Source of the DNA: Climacium dendroides | Taxonomy: Eukaryota; Streptophyta; Bryopsida; Hypnales; Climaciaceae | Direction of reading: 5' to 3' | DNA: 64,000 nt | NCBI GenBank assembly: GCA_950106755.1 | Contig: OX467084.1 | Location: 30,631,213 to 30,695,212 of the forward strand | Shown here: positions 22,701 through 35,200 of the stretch, one piece after another | Position numbering within the stretch: position 1 is the stretch's first letter | Layout of the letters: each line of letters begins with the position of its first letter | Made by a program: the position numbers and the translations under genes | Notes under the pieces: generated by a model | What the model was told of the DNA's origin: nothing | The model's input: the letters and a program-made list of their open reading frames with translations, nothing else | Database searches by the model: none

Positions 22701-24600
22701 CAAGCTCATTGCATCTAGAGAGCAGCTTGTGCCGTGTGCCGTTCCCGATCTCAAGCAAGCAATTCATCCAAGCCTTTTCAAAGTGCACGTAATTTTAATC
22801 ATCTTATGATGGCTCAGCGAGAGTGAATGATGGTGACTTTACCACATACACTTAAATGTACCCAATCGCAATGGATCATGTGTCCAAGTGAGGAGAAATC
22901 TCCACCATGAATTGAAGAGTTCCCAGAAACATGTGTTACAGTTTCCTTGCAAGCATTCCCACAAATGAAAATGAAAATGAAAATGATGGAGATTCTCCGG
23001 CGGAATTTGAACAAGTCACGGATCAAGGTTGATGCTCCCCCCACCTCATGATTGGGTGAGTTGCCCGCCCCCAAGAACAAAAAGGACCTTACCTTTACTT
23101 TACTTGTCTTGCCTTGCCTACAAGGAAGACTCAGTTGCGCCTAGCTCACAATAAGCATGAGTGAGAGCAGGTCAATGAAATTACAGTCAGATTGGGCTCT
23201 CAATTTCAACTCAGGAGACAAGGTCCAAAGTGGGGAGGGATCTTCTTTTGGTCACTTGTGCATGAGTTTAGTCTTTGGACGGTTTATTAGGCCAACAGGA
23301 TGTCTCTCTGTTGCTCATATATTTAGTAGGGACCATGTTGGTCATTTTGACTTTGTAGGATGAAAGAAAAAAGCAACGAAATTCTGAGCTTTTGAACTCA
23401 AAAGACCCTGTCATGAAATTTAACAGTAAACTTCCCCTCACCCCTCTGGATCTGTGGTACTGTTTCCCCATATCAACCATGTGTTTCAAGGAGAAATAAA
23501 TAAATTCATCCATTCATTAACTAACAGTAAACTGACCGCCCGCCCACCCCAATTGTCAATGCAGGCATTCAAATGGCCCAATGATAAAGTTGACCATGGA
23601 GGGCTCTCTTCAAACCCTGGAATGCTTCACATAAGACTTGGTAAAATCATTCTGAAGAAATCCATAAAGGCAGAAGTGGTGTGATTCATGGAGGGGGTTG
23701 TGTCACTCCTTTTGGGGTGTCACCCATCGTTTGAGTCCTCAGTCTATGCCTTCATCATGAGTCTCTTTCACTCCACCTTGCATTGAAAATGAAGGTCTAA
23801 AGAGTCTGCTAGCTTCTCAGCCAATGAGAAGGGGCCATGTTTTTCTTTTCCCTACATCTCGGCCAGTCGGCATGCAGCAATCAACCTTCGTTTTAAACCC
23901 TTCACCTCTACAGGACCACCGGCGAGGGCAGGGGTGTTTTCCACCCAAAGAAAAAGTATTCAAAACTGCCACTTTCACCCGTACAAACTTCTAGTGACAA
24001 TTAGGGGGGAAAAAATGTTGAGAAAATTGTTTTCCATCGCATAATATTTCTCTTTTACTACTATGAGAATGTGTAGGGGAAAAAAATTCAGACCATTGGA
24101 CTTCATAGATTGTGAGATATAAGCGTTCAAAGTTAATGGAAAAGAAATCACTATTTGCTTCACTTACATCCCAACTAATTTCCCTCTCTATTAGCACGTT
24201 TTCTGAAGCTACTAGCCTCTAAACTTTCAATCACCATAACTTTGACTCGGGCATTTGATTAGGACAAAAAAAAAAGGTATATATTTTGGAAAAGCTAATA
24301 GAAATGTGCATCTTTGGTAAGAATTTCACTCTCGTCCGCTCAAATTGACTTCATATAAACCTACCTAAGGTTTCAAAAAGCTCCATGGGAGTTCAACAAA
24401 TTTCATTAGAAGAAATTTGGACCCTCAAAGTGCCCTCTAGAATGGCCTTGATGGGGGACCTTAATTAGATTTAAATGTGTACTTGTGAAGGAAGGAATGA
24501 TATTTTTCCCCTATTTCCACCCATTTTTGACATCATGATGTTTACACAACTGCATGCCTTCTATTGGACAATGGGACATTAGGTACTTCTTGTCATTCAA
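22701..24600. other. Intergenic with small repeat fragments
   Basis: An (AAAATG)n microsatellite lies at about 22968-22986. A stretch at about 23985-24260 is a fragment of the TTAA-element family: 'gattgtgagatataagcgttcaaa' resembles 'gattgcaagatataagcattcaaa' near 50033. No gene is recognised. Confidence 0.45.
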
Positions 24601-24750
24601 ATTCGTAGTACATTGGGAGAATACTTTATATAGAAAAGGACAAATTGGATGCAACTAAGTACTAGTGGCTCATAATGTTTGGGTAATGAAATGCTTGTTA
24701 TTGGACGATGAGACAATAGGTACTTCTTGTCATTTGAGTCTTTGGTACTG
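24553..24750. repeat. Diverged direct duplication, ~137 bp apart
   Basis: 'ctattggacaatgggacattaggtacttcttgtcatt' and 'ttattggacgatgagacaataggtacttcttgtcatt' occur in the same orientation. They are noncoding. Confidence 0.65.
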
Positions 24751-24804
24751 TCAATGAATTCTTTATTTTTACAAGTACATGGGTACTTGATGACATTCAT
24801 ACAA

Positions 24805-24948
24805 CTTTGGCAGTTTTTATAGTTGAGATTGGATGGTCGGAAATGTACACTAGTCTTAGATTTTTGAAATCTACACTTTTCCTAAATGGCACTTTTACGG
24901 TTTAGACTGGGCGGTCTAAAACAACACACAGAATATTGCCATTTTAAC
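24805..24948. mobile_element. Relative of the Nudix-intron MITE
   Basis: The right part carries 'ggcacttttacggtttagac', 'gggcggtctaaa' and a closing 'gaatattgccattttaac' that match the 15711-15853 element in its right-hand orientation. The left terminus is worn. Confidence 0.6.
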
Positions 24949-26130
24949 AAAACTCCGCATCAAAAAATTAGGTGAAGTCATAAAGATCGAATTAAATAAA
25001 ATGAGATGTAGAAAATGTTGAGTTGCCTATTTACTTTAAAAAGAACTTTACAATATATATGAAGAATTGAATCAATTATGAATAATTTTCAAAAATCTAT
25101 ACAAGATATGCCCTCCAATTAAAATTAAAGTTCATTCATAGTATTTTATTTATAATTAAAAAATCTTATAATTAGATTTTAATGCTATTATTGTCCTCAA
25201 AAAATAGTCATTTCATGCATATATTATATTTTTGGATTCCTTGTTAAAAGGGCTACAAGAGTGTTCTACATTATAATCTAATAAATCCCTTGAGATTAGA
25301 CCAAACTGCATTATAAGTGATTATAATTAAGGCCATGGGCAAATGCATACTACACTAGACTACTATAGCCTATCATAGTCCATCTTTCAATGGGAGGGTT
25401 TGAAATTCTCGTAATTTGAAAAATATACAAGTCATAGAACATGGAAAAGGACACATAATGTTGTATACTTGATGATCTATGAAATACAAAAGAAACCTTT
25501 GCAAAATTGTGTATACTCTATTTGTAAAGAACTTTGAAATGTACTCTTTATATACTATCACATTCCATAACATTAAAGATAAGGACACATTGATCTTTTA
25601 TGAATTCAAATATTTTGCAAAAGAAGGAATTGTATTTAAATAGGTATATATATAATCAAACATTTTGATTGAAACATGTAGAGTTGTATCCTTAAATTTG
25701 TAGATATGAATTATTTATATATCATTATATCATAAAAATACTATTGACTTTTGAATTACATTAGACATACTTAAAATCAATTTTAAAAAAACCTATCTTA
25801 TCAAAATAATTGTAATAAAGTGTGGTTTAACTTCTGTTTAACTTTCAATAGAGTTAATTTTCATTGTAATCAATTCTACAATTTATTGAAGTAAATCAAA
25901 ATTTGATGCCATTTTTGAAGGTTTTTTTTTATATAAATAAACAAAAGAAATTTCAATTAAATTTCTTCATCTTTTGTTTTAACACACTATAAAGAAATTA
26001 TAGAAAAAAAATAAAAAACTTTAAAGATTGTATGCAAAAAAATAAAATGGACTTTTATGAATGTATTTATGTCAATTTTGGTCCACCATAGAATGTATTT
26101 GACTCCATATAATATGGAAGTTACGTACAT
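24949..26130. other. AT-rich intergenic stretch
   Basis: Only short minus-strand open frames of AT-rich composition occur. Nothing is recognised. Confidence 0.4.
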
Positions 26131-26227
26131 AGGCTTGGCACTTTTAGGTTCAAACCATATAATTTGAAATGTATACCAACCCTTAAAACTGAATGAAAAA
26201 ATGACATATGAATACTACCATTTTAAT
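26131..26227. mobile_element. Worn relative of the Nudix-intron MITE
   Basis: Begins 'ttggcacttttaggttcaaacc' and ends 'aatactaccattttaatga', the same order of landmarks as the better copy at 27654-27810, with the left terminus missing. Confidence 0.5.
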
Positions 26228-26489
26228 GAGATATTGGTTGAAGGTACTTAAATCCTAATAAAGAAATCTTTTAAAACCAAAATGTTTTTTGGTATTGGAG
26301 TCATCTAAACTAAATTATCAAATCTTGATTTTCTTTTAAATAGTTTCTTGAGAATGATTAGGAAATCAAGGGAACTTCTAGGGAATCTAATTTTTAATGT
26401 AGATTCAACTTTTGGTTTAAAATGTATTTTATTTATTCGGAGGGCCTCAACTTGAGTAGAAGGAGGTTAGGAGGAAAGAATTATTTTGC

Positions 26490-26705
26490 TTTGAATATTT
26501 GCATACTTCTTTGTAACCTTTAGGCTCAATTCACTTCTGAAGTCCCTAGATCTTCTTTGCAAATAAATTTTTTAGTTATAGGACTTGAAAGCCCCTCGGA
26601 AAGCCCACTGCATAAGCTACCAAATTGTCTAAGCCCTTGTAGTCTTGAAAAATATGTATTGATCTATTTCAATCACTCTATTCTCACACACATACTATTT
26701 TTTTT
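26490..26705. repeat. Dispersed repeat, also at 43176-43365
   Basis: The two stretches share an ordered run of landmarks: 'tttgcatacttct', 'aggctcaattca', 'agtccctagatcttc', 'ataggacttgaaagcc', 'taagccc..gtagtcttg' and 'cacataca'. Identity is moderate. No open frame spans it, and the family is unknown. Confidence 0.5.
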
Positions 26706-27653
26706 AGTTTAGACCCTCTTAAAGTATATGTGATTTTAATATCAATAATACGAGCCTATAATTATAAATTTTTTTTAAATAAATAAAATTTAATTTTTAG
26801 CATATTTTGAAGAAAATTTGCTTATGTTTTTGAAGTGTAAATTTTTATTTTTTGATACAAGAAACATTATGGTAGAACTACCCATTTTTTATTAGGAACC
26901 CATAATACCCAACCTATATGGTGCAACCATTTCCAACTAAAGCTGAACAAATTTTGAACCAAAGTTTAAAATGTATTTTTTATTTTTTTTCAAGGTTGGG
27001 ACTAATAAAGTAATGACACATGTCTTGAAGTAATGAGCAAGAAAGTAGTAAATAGTAAGTGGGAAAATGGTTCTTGAATGATTAGAATTGGAAGACTCTA
27101 TATATTGGGTATGAGTTCAAATCAACTTTTGGCTTTCTAAATTCATAGTAATTTCAATTCAACTATTAAAGGCATAAAATTACCAAAAAAATTGCAATCC
27201 CCGTGATTTCTATCTTTCTACACAATAAAAAAAATTGACATTGCCTTACACTCCAAAACATGGGACAAATTGCTTTTGTTTAGGTAATAAGCTATATAGG
27301 GGTTATGGGAAGCAATCCATTCCTATTCAATGATTTGTTCTAGTACCATAAGGTGGTGTAATTCTATGTAGGAGGTGATTAATAGTGATTAATTATGGCA
27401 CAATTCCTGATACAATTATGGTGCATTGTGATTGGCTATAAGACTCTCATTTTGCAACCAACCCTTGTTGGATTTTGCAACCAGCCCTTAGTTAGAAATA
27501 AGAAGGTCTATATAACAAGTATGGATGGAACAAAATCTTTAGTTAAAAAATTTATAATAATTATGTTTTGAAAAATAAAAATTTGAAAATTATAGAAATC
27601 TTATGAACTCTATTTTTGCACATGTGAAAATTTCCCCACTAATTTGATATTTT
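26706..27653. other. AT-rich intergenic stretch
   Basis: No open frame of note and no recognised repeat beyond A/T runs. Confidence 0.4.
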
Positions 27654-27810
27654 GTTAGAATGACAATATTCTACAAACTTGGCACTTTTAGGTTTAGACC
27701 ATGTGGGCTAAAATGTAAACCAGTCCTAAACTTCAAACCATGTGATATAAAATCTATAACAGTCCTAGATAATGAATGGGAAAATGGCAGAAGAATATCG
27801 CCATTTTAAC
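27654..27810. mobile_element. Full-length relative of the Nudix-intron MITE
   Basis: Begins GTTAGAATGACAATATTCTA and ends 'agaatatcgccattttaac', so both termini of the family are present in inverted orientation with a few mismatches. The inner segment 'ggcacttttaggtttagacc' matches the reverse complement of the intron copy. Size is 157 bp. Confidence 0.7.
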
Positions 27811-28400
27811 GAAAGATCTCTTATTGTTAGAAACCTGCCTTTATATGTACATGCATCTACTCAAGGGGTCAAAAATGGGTTGCCTCCTTAATCCCTAAAT
27901 GTCTAGACTCTTTTCCAGAATTGACAATTTGGAGAAAATCATTATAAAGTGCCATTTGGAAGAATATTTTAGAAGTGATATACAAAGGAAAGTTGCAGAT
28001 TTTGAATTTTACATTCCATTTGTATAGTTAAAGTCACCAATGCAATCACCAATAATTTTCTATAAATTTTAAAAGGGAAATTTCAAAATTCCTTCAAAAT
28101 TTGATTACAAGCAAAATATTGTCTTTTTTTGAGTAAAATTTGTTGGAATGGATTTGAAATGAGGTTCTCTTCACATGATGAATTTTTGAAATTTTTTGTC
28201 TTCTTTACATCTATGACCTCATTTTTGCAAATCTAGTTTTGAACTAGAGTCAATGTAGTTTGACCACTTTACACACTTCCACATTTATAATTTAAGAAAA
28301 ATTTGTATTCTAGTACCACCAAATCCAACCATTAGATGAGACAAGAACTTGATAAAGTATCACCCAAAATTAGGATGACTTTCATCCAAGCAGGAACCGG
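27811..28400. other. AT-rich intergenic stretch
   Basis: Nothing recognised. Confidence 0.4.
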
Positions 28401-29720
28401 ACAGAAACAAGAACTTCAATCTGTTTATCGTCCAAAAAATGGACGTCGGAGCGCTCCGGTTACCAGTTGATTAGAGCCGATTAATTAGGTGAATAACACA
28501 AGTGTTAACTGATAGCATTGACTGATCCACACGCAAGACAACTGTCCCCAATGAATACTCTTTCCCAAACCACTGATCGAATTCCTCTTGAGCAGCTATA
28601 ATCAGACTCACCAGTAGGCCTTCCCATTTGGAATGATCTACCTTTGTGCCGGTGCCTGCTTCCGAAAGTTTTCTAATTATCCGAAAGGCCAACCAACCTG
28701 TCCGACCAACAGCAAGACAAGTTCGTCAGCTTTCTGCTGTTGAGCCTAAGTTAGAGTCGGCCTGTTTGTGACAAAAGCCCGCAAGCAAGCCAAGCCCACT
28801 AGCCAGCCAAGCGGTGCAGTTTCTCTTGAGTTGCGTAACTCCTTTGGTTCCTCCCGACCGATTTCCAAACGCCTGGCTGTGGATCGATTTGACGTAGCCT
28901 TCAACACAAAGCAGCAGCCACTCCCATACAAATGGATCAAATGGCCATTTCTGTCACGGAGCAGTCTCTGTCTGTCGAGGCCGGGTGGGCTCGCTCCTTG
29001 TACGTACGGCGGCTCTTCCTAATGTTTGGACTCGACGAGAGGGCAACTGTCGGGTTCCCGGACCCGATGGCAATGATGTCGTCAAGGTTGTTGGTCTGGC
29101 AACAGCACATTCCGCGCGCATTGGTCCATGCTAGCTCTCCGTATTGAAGAGGTAGGCCGGGCACCAAGGCATTAACTGAACCCTCGTTCATTGGTCAGGG
29201 TACGAAACGGCCGGGGCAGCACGCACATGAACGAGCAAATGCGCCCTTCGCTAGCTAGCTCCCGGCTCTGCAAGCTGCACATCAGTCATATATTCTGGAA
29301 GCTAGCTAGTCACGGCCATCTGCCACAAACAAGCTTACACACAGCTCACCACCAGCAGTCGGGTTGGCCTGGGAAGTCCCAGGAGGCCCTCCGTGCATTG
29401 CCCTCTCGCCCAGTCTGCATTGCGGAATATTTCGAGAGGAGCAAGACGCAGACGACAAAATCCTGGTAATGCAAGAACTCAGACTCATCACACTAATAAG
29501 TGTGTTGTTTAGAAGGTGGTTATCCCCAACCAAACGCACCAAATGCACCACGGACACAAAACTGTCATCGCCACCACTCTCGGTAGATCTTCACAATCAA
29601 CATGTATCTATGTGGAAGAAATGATGGTAGAACCTCTACCAAAACTTTTACACGCAGTATCAACAAATGCATGTTCTCTGGTGTGCTCAAAACTCCTAGC
29701 ACTTGCCAAAAAGAAAATAT
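28400..29720. other. GC-richer island without a recognised gene
   Basis: Composition rises sharply against the AT-rich surroundings and open frames of 60-92 codons appear on both strands. A minus frame at 28471-28692 (with HSKWEGLLVSLIIAAQEEFD) is the most protein-like but has no family I recognise. The frames overlap in antisense and lack splice-linked continuity. A noncoding transcript, a decayed gene or an unrecognised lineage-specific gene are all possible. Its edges match those of the gene-bearing islands elsewhere in the window. Confidence 0.4.
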
Positions 29721-29900
29721 AAACTATTCTAATAATAGTATATAGGCATAGTAATAAAAAGTGGTGGTTTTGAGGGTGCATATCTTATAGCTCAAATAAC
29801 AAACACAATTATAACCACATTTGAATTTAGTAAAGACTAGTTCATTTAATTGATGTCACTAGTGTAATAATTCATCAATCTCTCTATATATACATATCTA

Positions 29901-29952
29901 TGTTTTAGACCATACGGTTTGAAAATGGTATATGGAATATTGTTACTTTAAC
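29901..29952. mobile_element. Fragment of the Nudix-intron MITE family
   Basis: Right-end fragment: 'tttagaccatacggttt', then 'tatggaatattgttactttaac'. The left part is missing. Confidence 0.5.
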
Positions 29953-30932
29953 AAAAAAATTCATAGAGATAGTTTTGAGTTTTTGAACTAAGAAGCAAGT
30001 AGCTTCATCTTCTTGTTAATTAGTAGAGGAAAGATACACCTTTTATATTCTTCTTAGGAATCTTAATATGGTACCTAAATATTCAATAGTACCCTAAATC
30101 AACTTTTATAAGCCAACATCTTGTCTTCGGTGATTCATCAAGCTTTACATACTCTTGTTAAAAGAAAAAACAAACTAATATTAATAAATTTGTTTCTTCC
30201 TTTAACTCCAAGCACAATATCATACATCAATTTATTAATAAGATCCTGAGTTATTGGATCATATTTTAAACACTCAAAAAAGAGGTCATTATTTCCAACT
30301 TGAAGGTCTTTTGGTCATCTAATTATATCTCAAAACATAAAAAGTCTATTATCCATATGCTAAACTCATTTTGAATAAAAGTGAAAAATGGACAAATAAA
30401 GAACAAAAACATGTTTTTCCTTAAAATCTAATTTTTTCAATTTCAAAAATGTCCCTTCAAAAAAAGACTTCTAAAAAGTAAATGGAACAAAATCTATAAA
30501 AAAAAAAACTATCCATTGATCCTTAAAAACAACATTCTAAATATAATAGAAAAAAACTTGTGAAAACCATTTATGTTTAATCTTCAATCTATTTCACATG
30601 GAATTTTAAATTATATTTCTCCAAAAATCATATGAAAGTTGTTTGATGAAAACCTACATTCAACTCTAACTAGGTTTATCATTCTAAGTATACACATACT
30701 TCTTTCAATTATAGTATTACTTCAATGATTGAGAAGCTAAAAAAATTTAGAATTAGTACTATTAACAAACAATCAAGGTATCCCATGTAGATAGAAAATG
30801 ACCTTTAGTTAGTTACATCATAAAATTATTCATATGATATAATCAATTACAAAATCTAATCATCTTATAACAATCATTCAATTTCAAACAACATTGGTAG
30901 TACTATGGCATTTTCAAACAAATGAGGATTTT
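29953..30932. other. AT-rich intergenic stretch
   Basis: No open frame or repeat recognised beyond A/T runs. Confidence 0.4.
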
Positions 30933-31230
30933 GTTAAAATAGAGGCATTCCATGTGCCATCTTCAGACTGCCCGTTGTGAATTGTAAAAGTGACATCTAG
31001 GATAGGTATAATTTTTAGGAATCTTGGACTTTAATAGATTTAATAAATTTATGACTATTATAGATTTCAAATCACATGATCTAAATTGTAAAGGTGACAT
31101 CTAATAAAGTTGTAGATTTAACACATCTAATAATGATATAGATGTTAGACATCTAGGACATTTGTACACTTCAGACTGCCCACTCTAAACTATAAAAACT
31201 GCCAAACTAGTGGAATTTTGCCATTTTAAT
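30933..31230. mobile_element. Longer (298-bp) member of the Nudix-intron MITE family
   Basis: Starts 'gttaaaatagaggcattcca' and closes 'tggaattttgccattttaat', the two family termini. The interior holds two copies of 'cttcagactgccc' (about 30960 and 31168), suggesting a composite or partly duplicated element. Confidence 0.55.
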
Positions 31231-31830
31231 AAAATTGCATACAATAAAATTTCTTATCTCTTCAACTATACTCAAAAACTCACTTAGAACACCCCTTTTT
31301 CTTATAGTAACCAATATTTTAAGCAATCTTTTCCATTTTATCCCTAAACCTCTTTTAAATCCAAAACATTTTTGGACTGTAGCTGTCACCTTAAATGAAA
31401 TGGCAAAACTTGGGTTTTTTTGCATACATGAATTTCACACATGCAATGCCTTGAAGCCCTAAATTTTTTATACGTCATTGTAGCACAAGTCAAGAATGAA
31501 ATCTTGTAGTTAGAAGTTCTTCAAAATGCATAAAAGAAATGTTTACAACTTTTTTTGTCCAATGTGCTTTTCTTGTGAAACTTTGAGAATATTCTCTTAT
31601 TTTTGAACCAAGGGATATATTTTAGGAATTAACCATTCATTATGAAATCCCTTCCAACTTGCTTCAAACAGTGTTATGTGTCCATGCCTTTGGGGGCAAT
31701 ATCACAAATCACTAGTTACTAGTTAGCGAAATGATGTGTAAATGAGTGTAATGCCTCAAAATTTACGTAAAGGTTCAAACCACTTCAATATCTCAACAAT
31801 CAATCCCAACCACTTACTGCACTAAAAACT
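31231..31830. other. AT-rich intergenic stretch
   Basis: Overlapping sense and antisense frames at 31207-31462 are low-complexity. No gene is recognised. Confidence 0.4.
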
Positions 31831-33084
31831 TTTTAAGCCAAGGTCTCTTTCTTTGTCGTACCACTGCTTTCTTGGTCTTATGTCAAAGTATGCATTTTTC
31901 CAAAAGCCAGACCCCGTGTGATTCATCTCCCCGCACGAGTTCTCGTAATATGCAAAGAGAAGGACAAGCAAATTGCTAGGTCTCGGTATCCCACCCGGTG
32001 TTGGGAGAAGCAAAAGGCCGGCCTCCTCCACCTCTCTCTGCCTCACAAAATCATATGGTTCCGCTTGCTCCTGGAACGGAGGCCACATTCAAGCCCAGAG
32101 AAGCAGCTGTTACGAGTCGAGAACGAGGGAGCCAGACGGAGAACCAAATCGAACTGGAAGTCTGGAACCCCGGCCTTCCAACTGCCAAACAATATTTAAC
32201 TGGGTAACTGCTAAATAATTAATAAATGCGGCTTAACTGAAGTCGAAATTCCCTTGCATACATCCCGGAGATGCTCCCCAATCCATGCAATCAATCATTG
32301 AAAGGGGTGCAGCACACGAACTAGCGACAGCTTCCCCTGTTCCCAGTCATCAAGCTTGCTACTGTTGCAACGAACTTACAAACTAATCTAATTAATCTAA
32401 TCCACAGACCGTGCGCGCATTATTTCAAGTCCTGGGCTCCTAGCCGGGCGGTGCCACCATCGTCGCCCCATTTCTAGCTAGGACAAACCAAACCCACTTG
32501 AACTCCGTTCATTTCATTCCACAACTTACACCACATGCACACCACATTCATCTCCGGAGTGGACTCATTCATTGCAACTTACGATTGCAATTTATCTCAG
32601 TCTGTGGCTTCGCTGCATTCATTAATTGAATAATTAATCAATTACTTAATTAACTAATTACTTCAATCTGGTCGTCATCGCTTTCATATGTACAGAGAAA
32701 CGCAACGAATCTCGCTAGCAAGCTAGCTGAGTATGATCATTCTACGTGTATCCCAAATCTGTGTGTGTATTTCAATCGTCAGTACTGTCACAGTTTGATC
32801 GATCGAACCGGAGCTAAGTAAGCAAGTACTAGATTAATTAGCCGATTGAATACTGTCTGATGCACTCCTCCAGTACTCCACGTCGTCCTGCCAGGGTTTG
32901 TATGAGTATAAATCACTGTCTCACTGGCTGGTAATCTGATCCCAACCCTGATTAAAATCATTAATTAACTAGCAAACTAAGTAAGGTAAGGAGGCAAAGT
33001 AAGTTAGTACTAAGCAAATTAACATTGGCCCGGCAGGGTTTGCAATTCATTTGGCATGGTCGCCTCCGTCGTCCCTCACATCCC
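31831..33084. other. GC-richer 3' flank of the zinc-finger gene
   Basis: Balanced composition. Three overlapping plus frames and one minus frame at 31822-32218 are mutually exclusive and lack known motifs. The part adjoining 33084 should contain the 3' UTR of the minus-strand zinc-finger gene. Repeated 'taattaa' and 'gctagct' strings occur at about 32610-32730. Confidence 0.45.
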
Positions 33085-33819
33085 TCAATCATATCTTTGA
33101 CCCAGTCGAAGCTCCAAGTCCAGCCCGGCATCGCGCGACGAAGTCTCGTACGGCGATCTCCACGCCGAGCCTTCGTAAGGGGAGGAATAATTTCGAAAGG
33201 GGGCCTCCGGGGCGCCATACGAGTTTCCCGGGTAGGAGGACTCTTCGTATGCATGGCGATGGTGTCCCTCATAGCCCGAGGACGACGAGGAAGTCGTTCC
33301 GTAATGGGAGTGATCGACAGCTTGCGATTCCCTCGTCAGCCAGTGGTGGTGATGAGCGTGATGATCTGGCGGTAGAGATGCTGCTGGGCTGACATTGCTG
33401 GTGTTGTGATGGTGATGAGACGGGGCTTCGGTGCTGCGTAACTGCGCTAACTGGTTGGCTTGAGCGCGCTCCCGCCGGTGCACGTTCATGTGTCCGCCTA
33501 GGGCTTGCGCCGTGCGGAATTCGCGTTGGCAGAAACTGCAGGAGTAGGATCGCGGAGGCCACTGGCCGCTGGTGCTGGCGTCCTCGGCGAAAGCGCGAAC
33601 TTCCCACGATTCCGAGTCGTTGGGAGTACTGTTGGAGTTGGTGTGGGAGTTGGGGTTGGGGTTGGTGGCAGCCAGTCGCTTGCTCCAGGTGTTGCCGCCG
33701 CTGGAAGGGCTGTACGAAGACATCCACGGAGGGGTGCCCATGTCGGGGTCATGCATTCCCCACGAAGGCGCACGGTGCAGGTGCTCTTCACCCGGAAACA
33801 ACAGCATGCGCGTTCCCAT
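33085..33819 (-). CDS. SUPERMAN-like C2H2 zinc-finger repressor
   Basis: Predicted nuclear DNA-binding transcription factor, most likely a repressor. It is a single uninterrupted exon of 244 codons, as usual for this family. One C2H2 finger lies at residues 94-114 (C94-x2-C97 ... H110-x3-H114) with the plant-specific QALGGH signature (105-110), in the [16 protein letters not shown] and MNVHRRERA context typical of SUPERMAN/RABBIT EARS-type proteins. The C-terminus carries LDLELRL (233-239), an EAR repression motif of the LxLxL type. Between them are His-rich runs and Ser/Tyr-rich low-complexity sequence. No second finger is present. Seven codons after the initiator are needed to reach the first conserved-looking segment and no better ATG exists; the start lies right beside a (GATC)n tract in the leader. 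Family members control cell division and organ boundaries in flowering plants; the role here is unknown. Confidence 0.93.
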   Translation of the reverse strand: MGTRMLLFPGEEHLHRAPSWGMHDPDMGTPPWMSSYSPSSGGNTWSKRLAATNPNPNSHTNSNSTPNDSESWEVRAFAEDASTSGQWPPRSYSCSFCQREFRTAQALGGHMNVHRRERAQANQLAQLRSTEAPSHHHHNTSNVSPAASLPPDHHAHHHHWLTRESQAVDHSHYGTTSSSSSGYEGHHRHAYEESSYPGNSYGAPEAPFRNYSSPYEGSAWRSPYETSSRDAGLDLELRLGQRYD

Positions 33820-33821
33820 GG

Positions 33822-33839
33822 TCGATCGATCGATCGATC
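33822..33839. repeat. (GATC)n tract just before the zinc-finger start codon
   Basis: A run of four GATC units lies 2-20 bases upstream of the start codon on the minus strand. It is self-complementary, so it could fold in the leader of the mRNA. Confidence 0.85.
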
Positions 33840-35200
33840 ACAAAGTTGAAAAAACAATACACGAGCTCGCGCAACTGACAGCTAGACAGCGCAGGAATGG
33901 AATAATTCAATCCCTCAATCTTCCTTCTACAAAGATAGATATCGGTTGGCAATAGGTCGAAACTTGATCTTGGTAGTGCGGACGTACGGATGTCCTTCCT
34001 TCCTTCCTAATCCCAAAATTCGACCAGCTGGCTTCGATGCAGAATGAATTCGTAATCGATGAAACAGTACTTGGCTGGCTCCGGTTGGACACCCTTAGAA
34101 GCTCACAGTGGTACTACTCTGACGAACTCCTACAACTCGGGATGCATTCAAAGTATCGGCTGGCTTGCAGCATCAACAAGTACAGACCTGCGTTCTGGAG
34201 ATTCTAAAGATTCGACTCTGGTTTGCCAATAGATTTGATTCCGAACATTAAGCTGAGCGACGGCTAGAAACAGTACCTCAGTCTGCTTGAAATGAATGCA
34301 GTAACTGACGTTCGCCTCTACAGCTACCAATAAACGCTGCTGCTACCCAAAGAGCGAGTGCTACGATTCACCACACAGATCGATTCGATCACAAGTCACA
34401 CCACCTGCACAAGCACAAGTAGTACTAACACTAGTATTATGTCTGTCCTGAACTAGTCGAAGAAGAAGAAAGAGGAGGGAGAAGGAGAAGGCCAGGGGAA
34501 GAAGCTGAAAGAAGAATAAGAAGGCTGGAGATAGAAGGACGACAGAAAACCCACCCCGGTTCTAGTTGTGCAGACTAAAGAGCTCCAGACTAAAGAGCTC
34601 CAAAGGAGTCAGTCTCAATTGATGACATCAATGATGAGGTACAACCAACTCCACTCAAATTAAACCAACGAGTGCGCACTAGACGGGCGGGGCAAACTTT
34701 GGAAACCTCTTTTGGAGTTTGGGACCAACTGAAGTGGTGTCCCTGTCTGGCTCGACGTGCAGTTGATCAAACTCCCGTGGCAGCAGAGACCGGGAGGAAA
34801 TCAGGAACAGAGGATTGAAGAAGGCGGGCAGGCCAACTAGCTAGCTAGCTAAAGACGCAAGTTACGCACAAGCAAAGGGCACATTCATACACTCGGTGTA
34901 GAAGTTAGGAAGGGAAAGGAGTTTCGATCGGCCGGGGCATTCATCATGTTCGTGGATAGGTCAATTCGTTGTCGGTCGTCCCTCTGTCTTTCTTGTGAGC
35001 TTTGTACTTTTGGTTGGTATTTCTAGCTTAGCCAGATTTCCATCCCTGCCTGCAAGCCAGTTTTTTCCTATTTTTACTGCGCAAGCTAAAGCGAACGAGC
35101 TCCAAAGCTAGCTTGCTAGCTAGAACGTACTCAGGGCTATGCGATGGTCAACTTAGGGTCAATGAGCGCTGGTGCCCAGCACTCCAGTAGCCTTTCAAAA
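33840..35200 (-). promoter_or_regulatory. Long leader/promoter region of the zinc-finger gene
   Basis: This composition-balanced region ends in AT-rich DNA. It contains a purine-rich tract at 34458-34531 (CT-rich on the gene strand, as common in plant leaders), a 10-bp duplication 'cagactaaagagctc' at about 34573-34602, and CTAG-repeat strings near 34838-34850 and 35107-35122. Small open frames here are not gene-like. The exact transcription start is not identifiable. Confidence 0.45.

Noticed and set aside
33269..33955. Several long frames on both strands around the zinc-finger gene
   Set aside because: They are shadows of the SUPERMAN-like coding sequence, which has the recognisable finger and EAR motif; the shadows are Arg/Pro-rich and motif-free.
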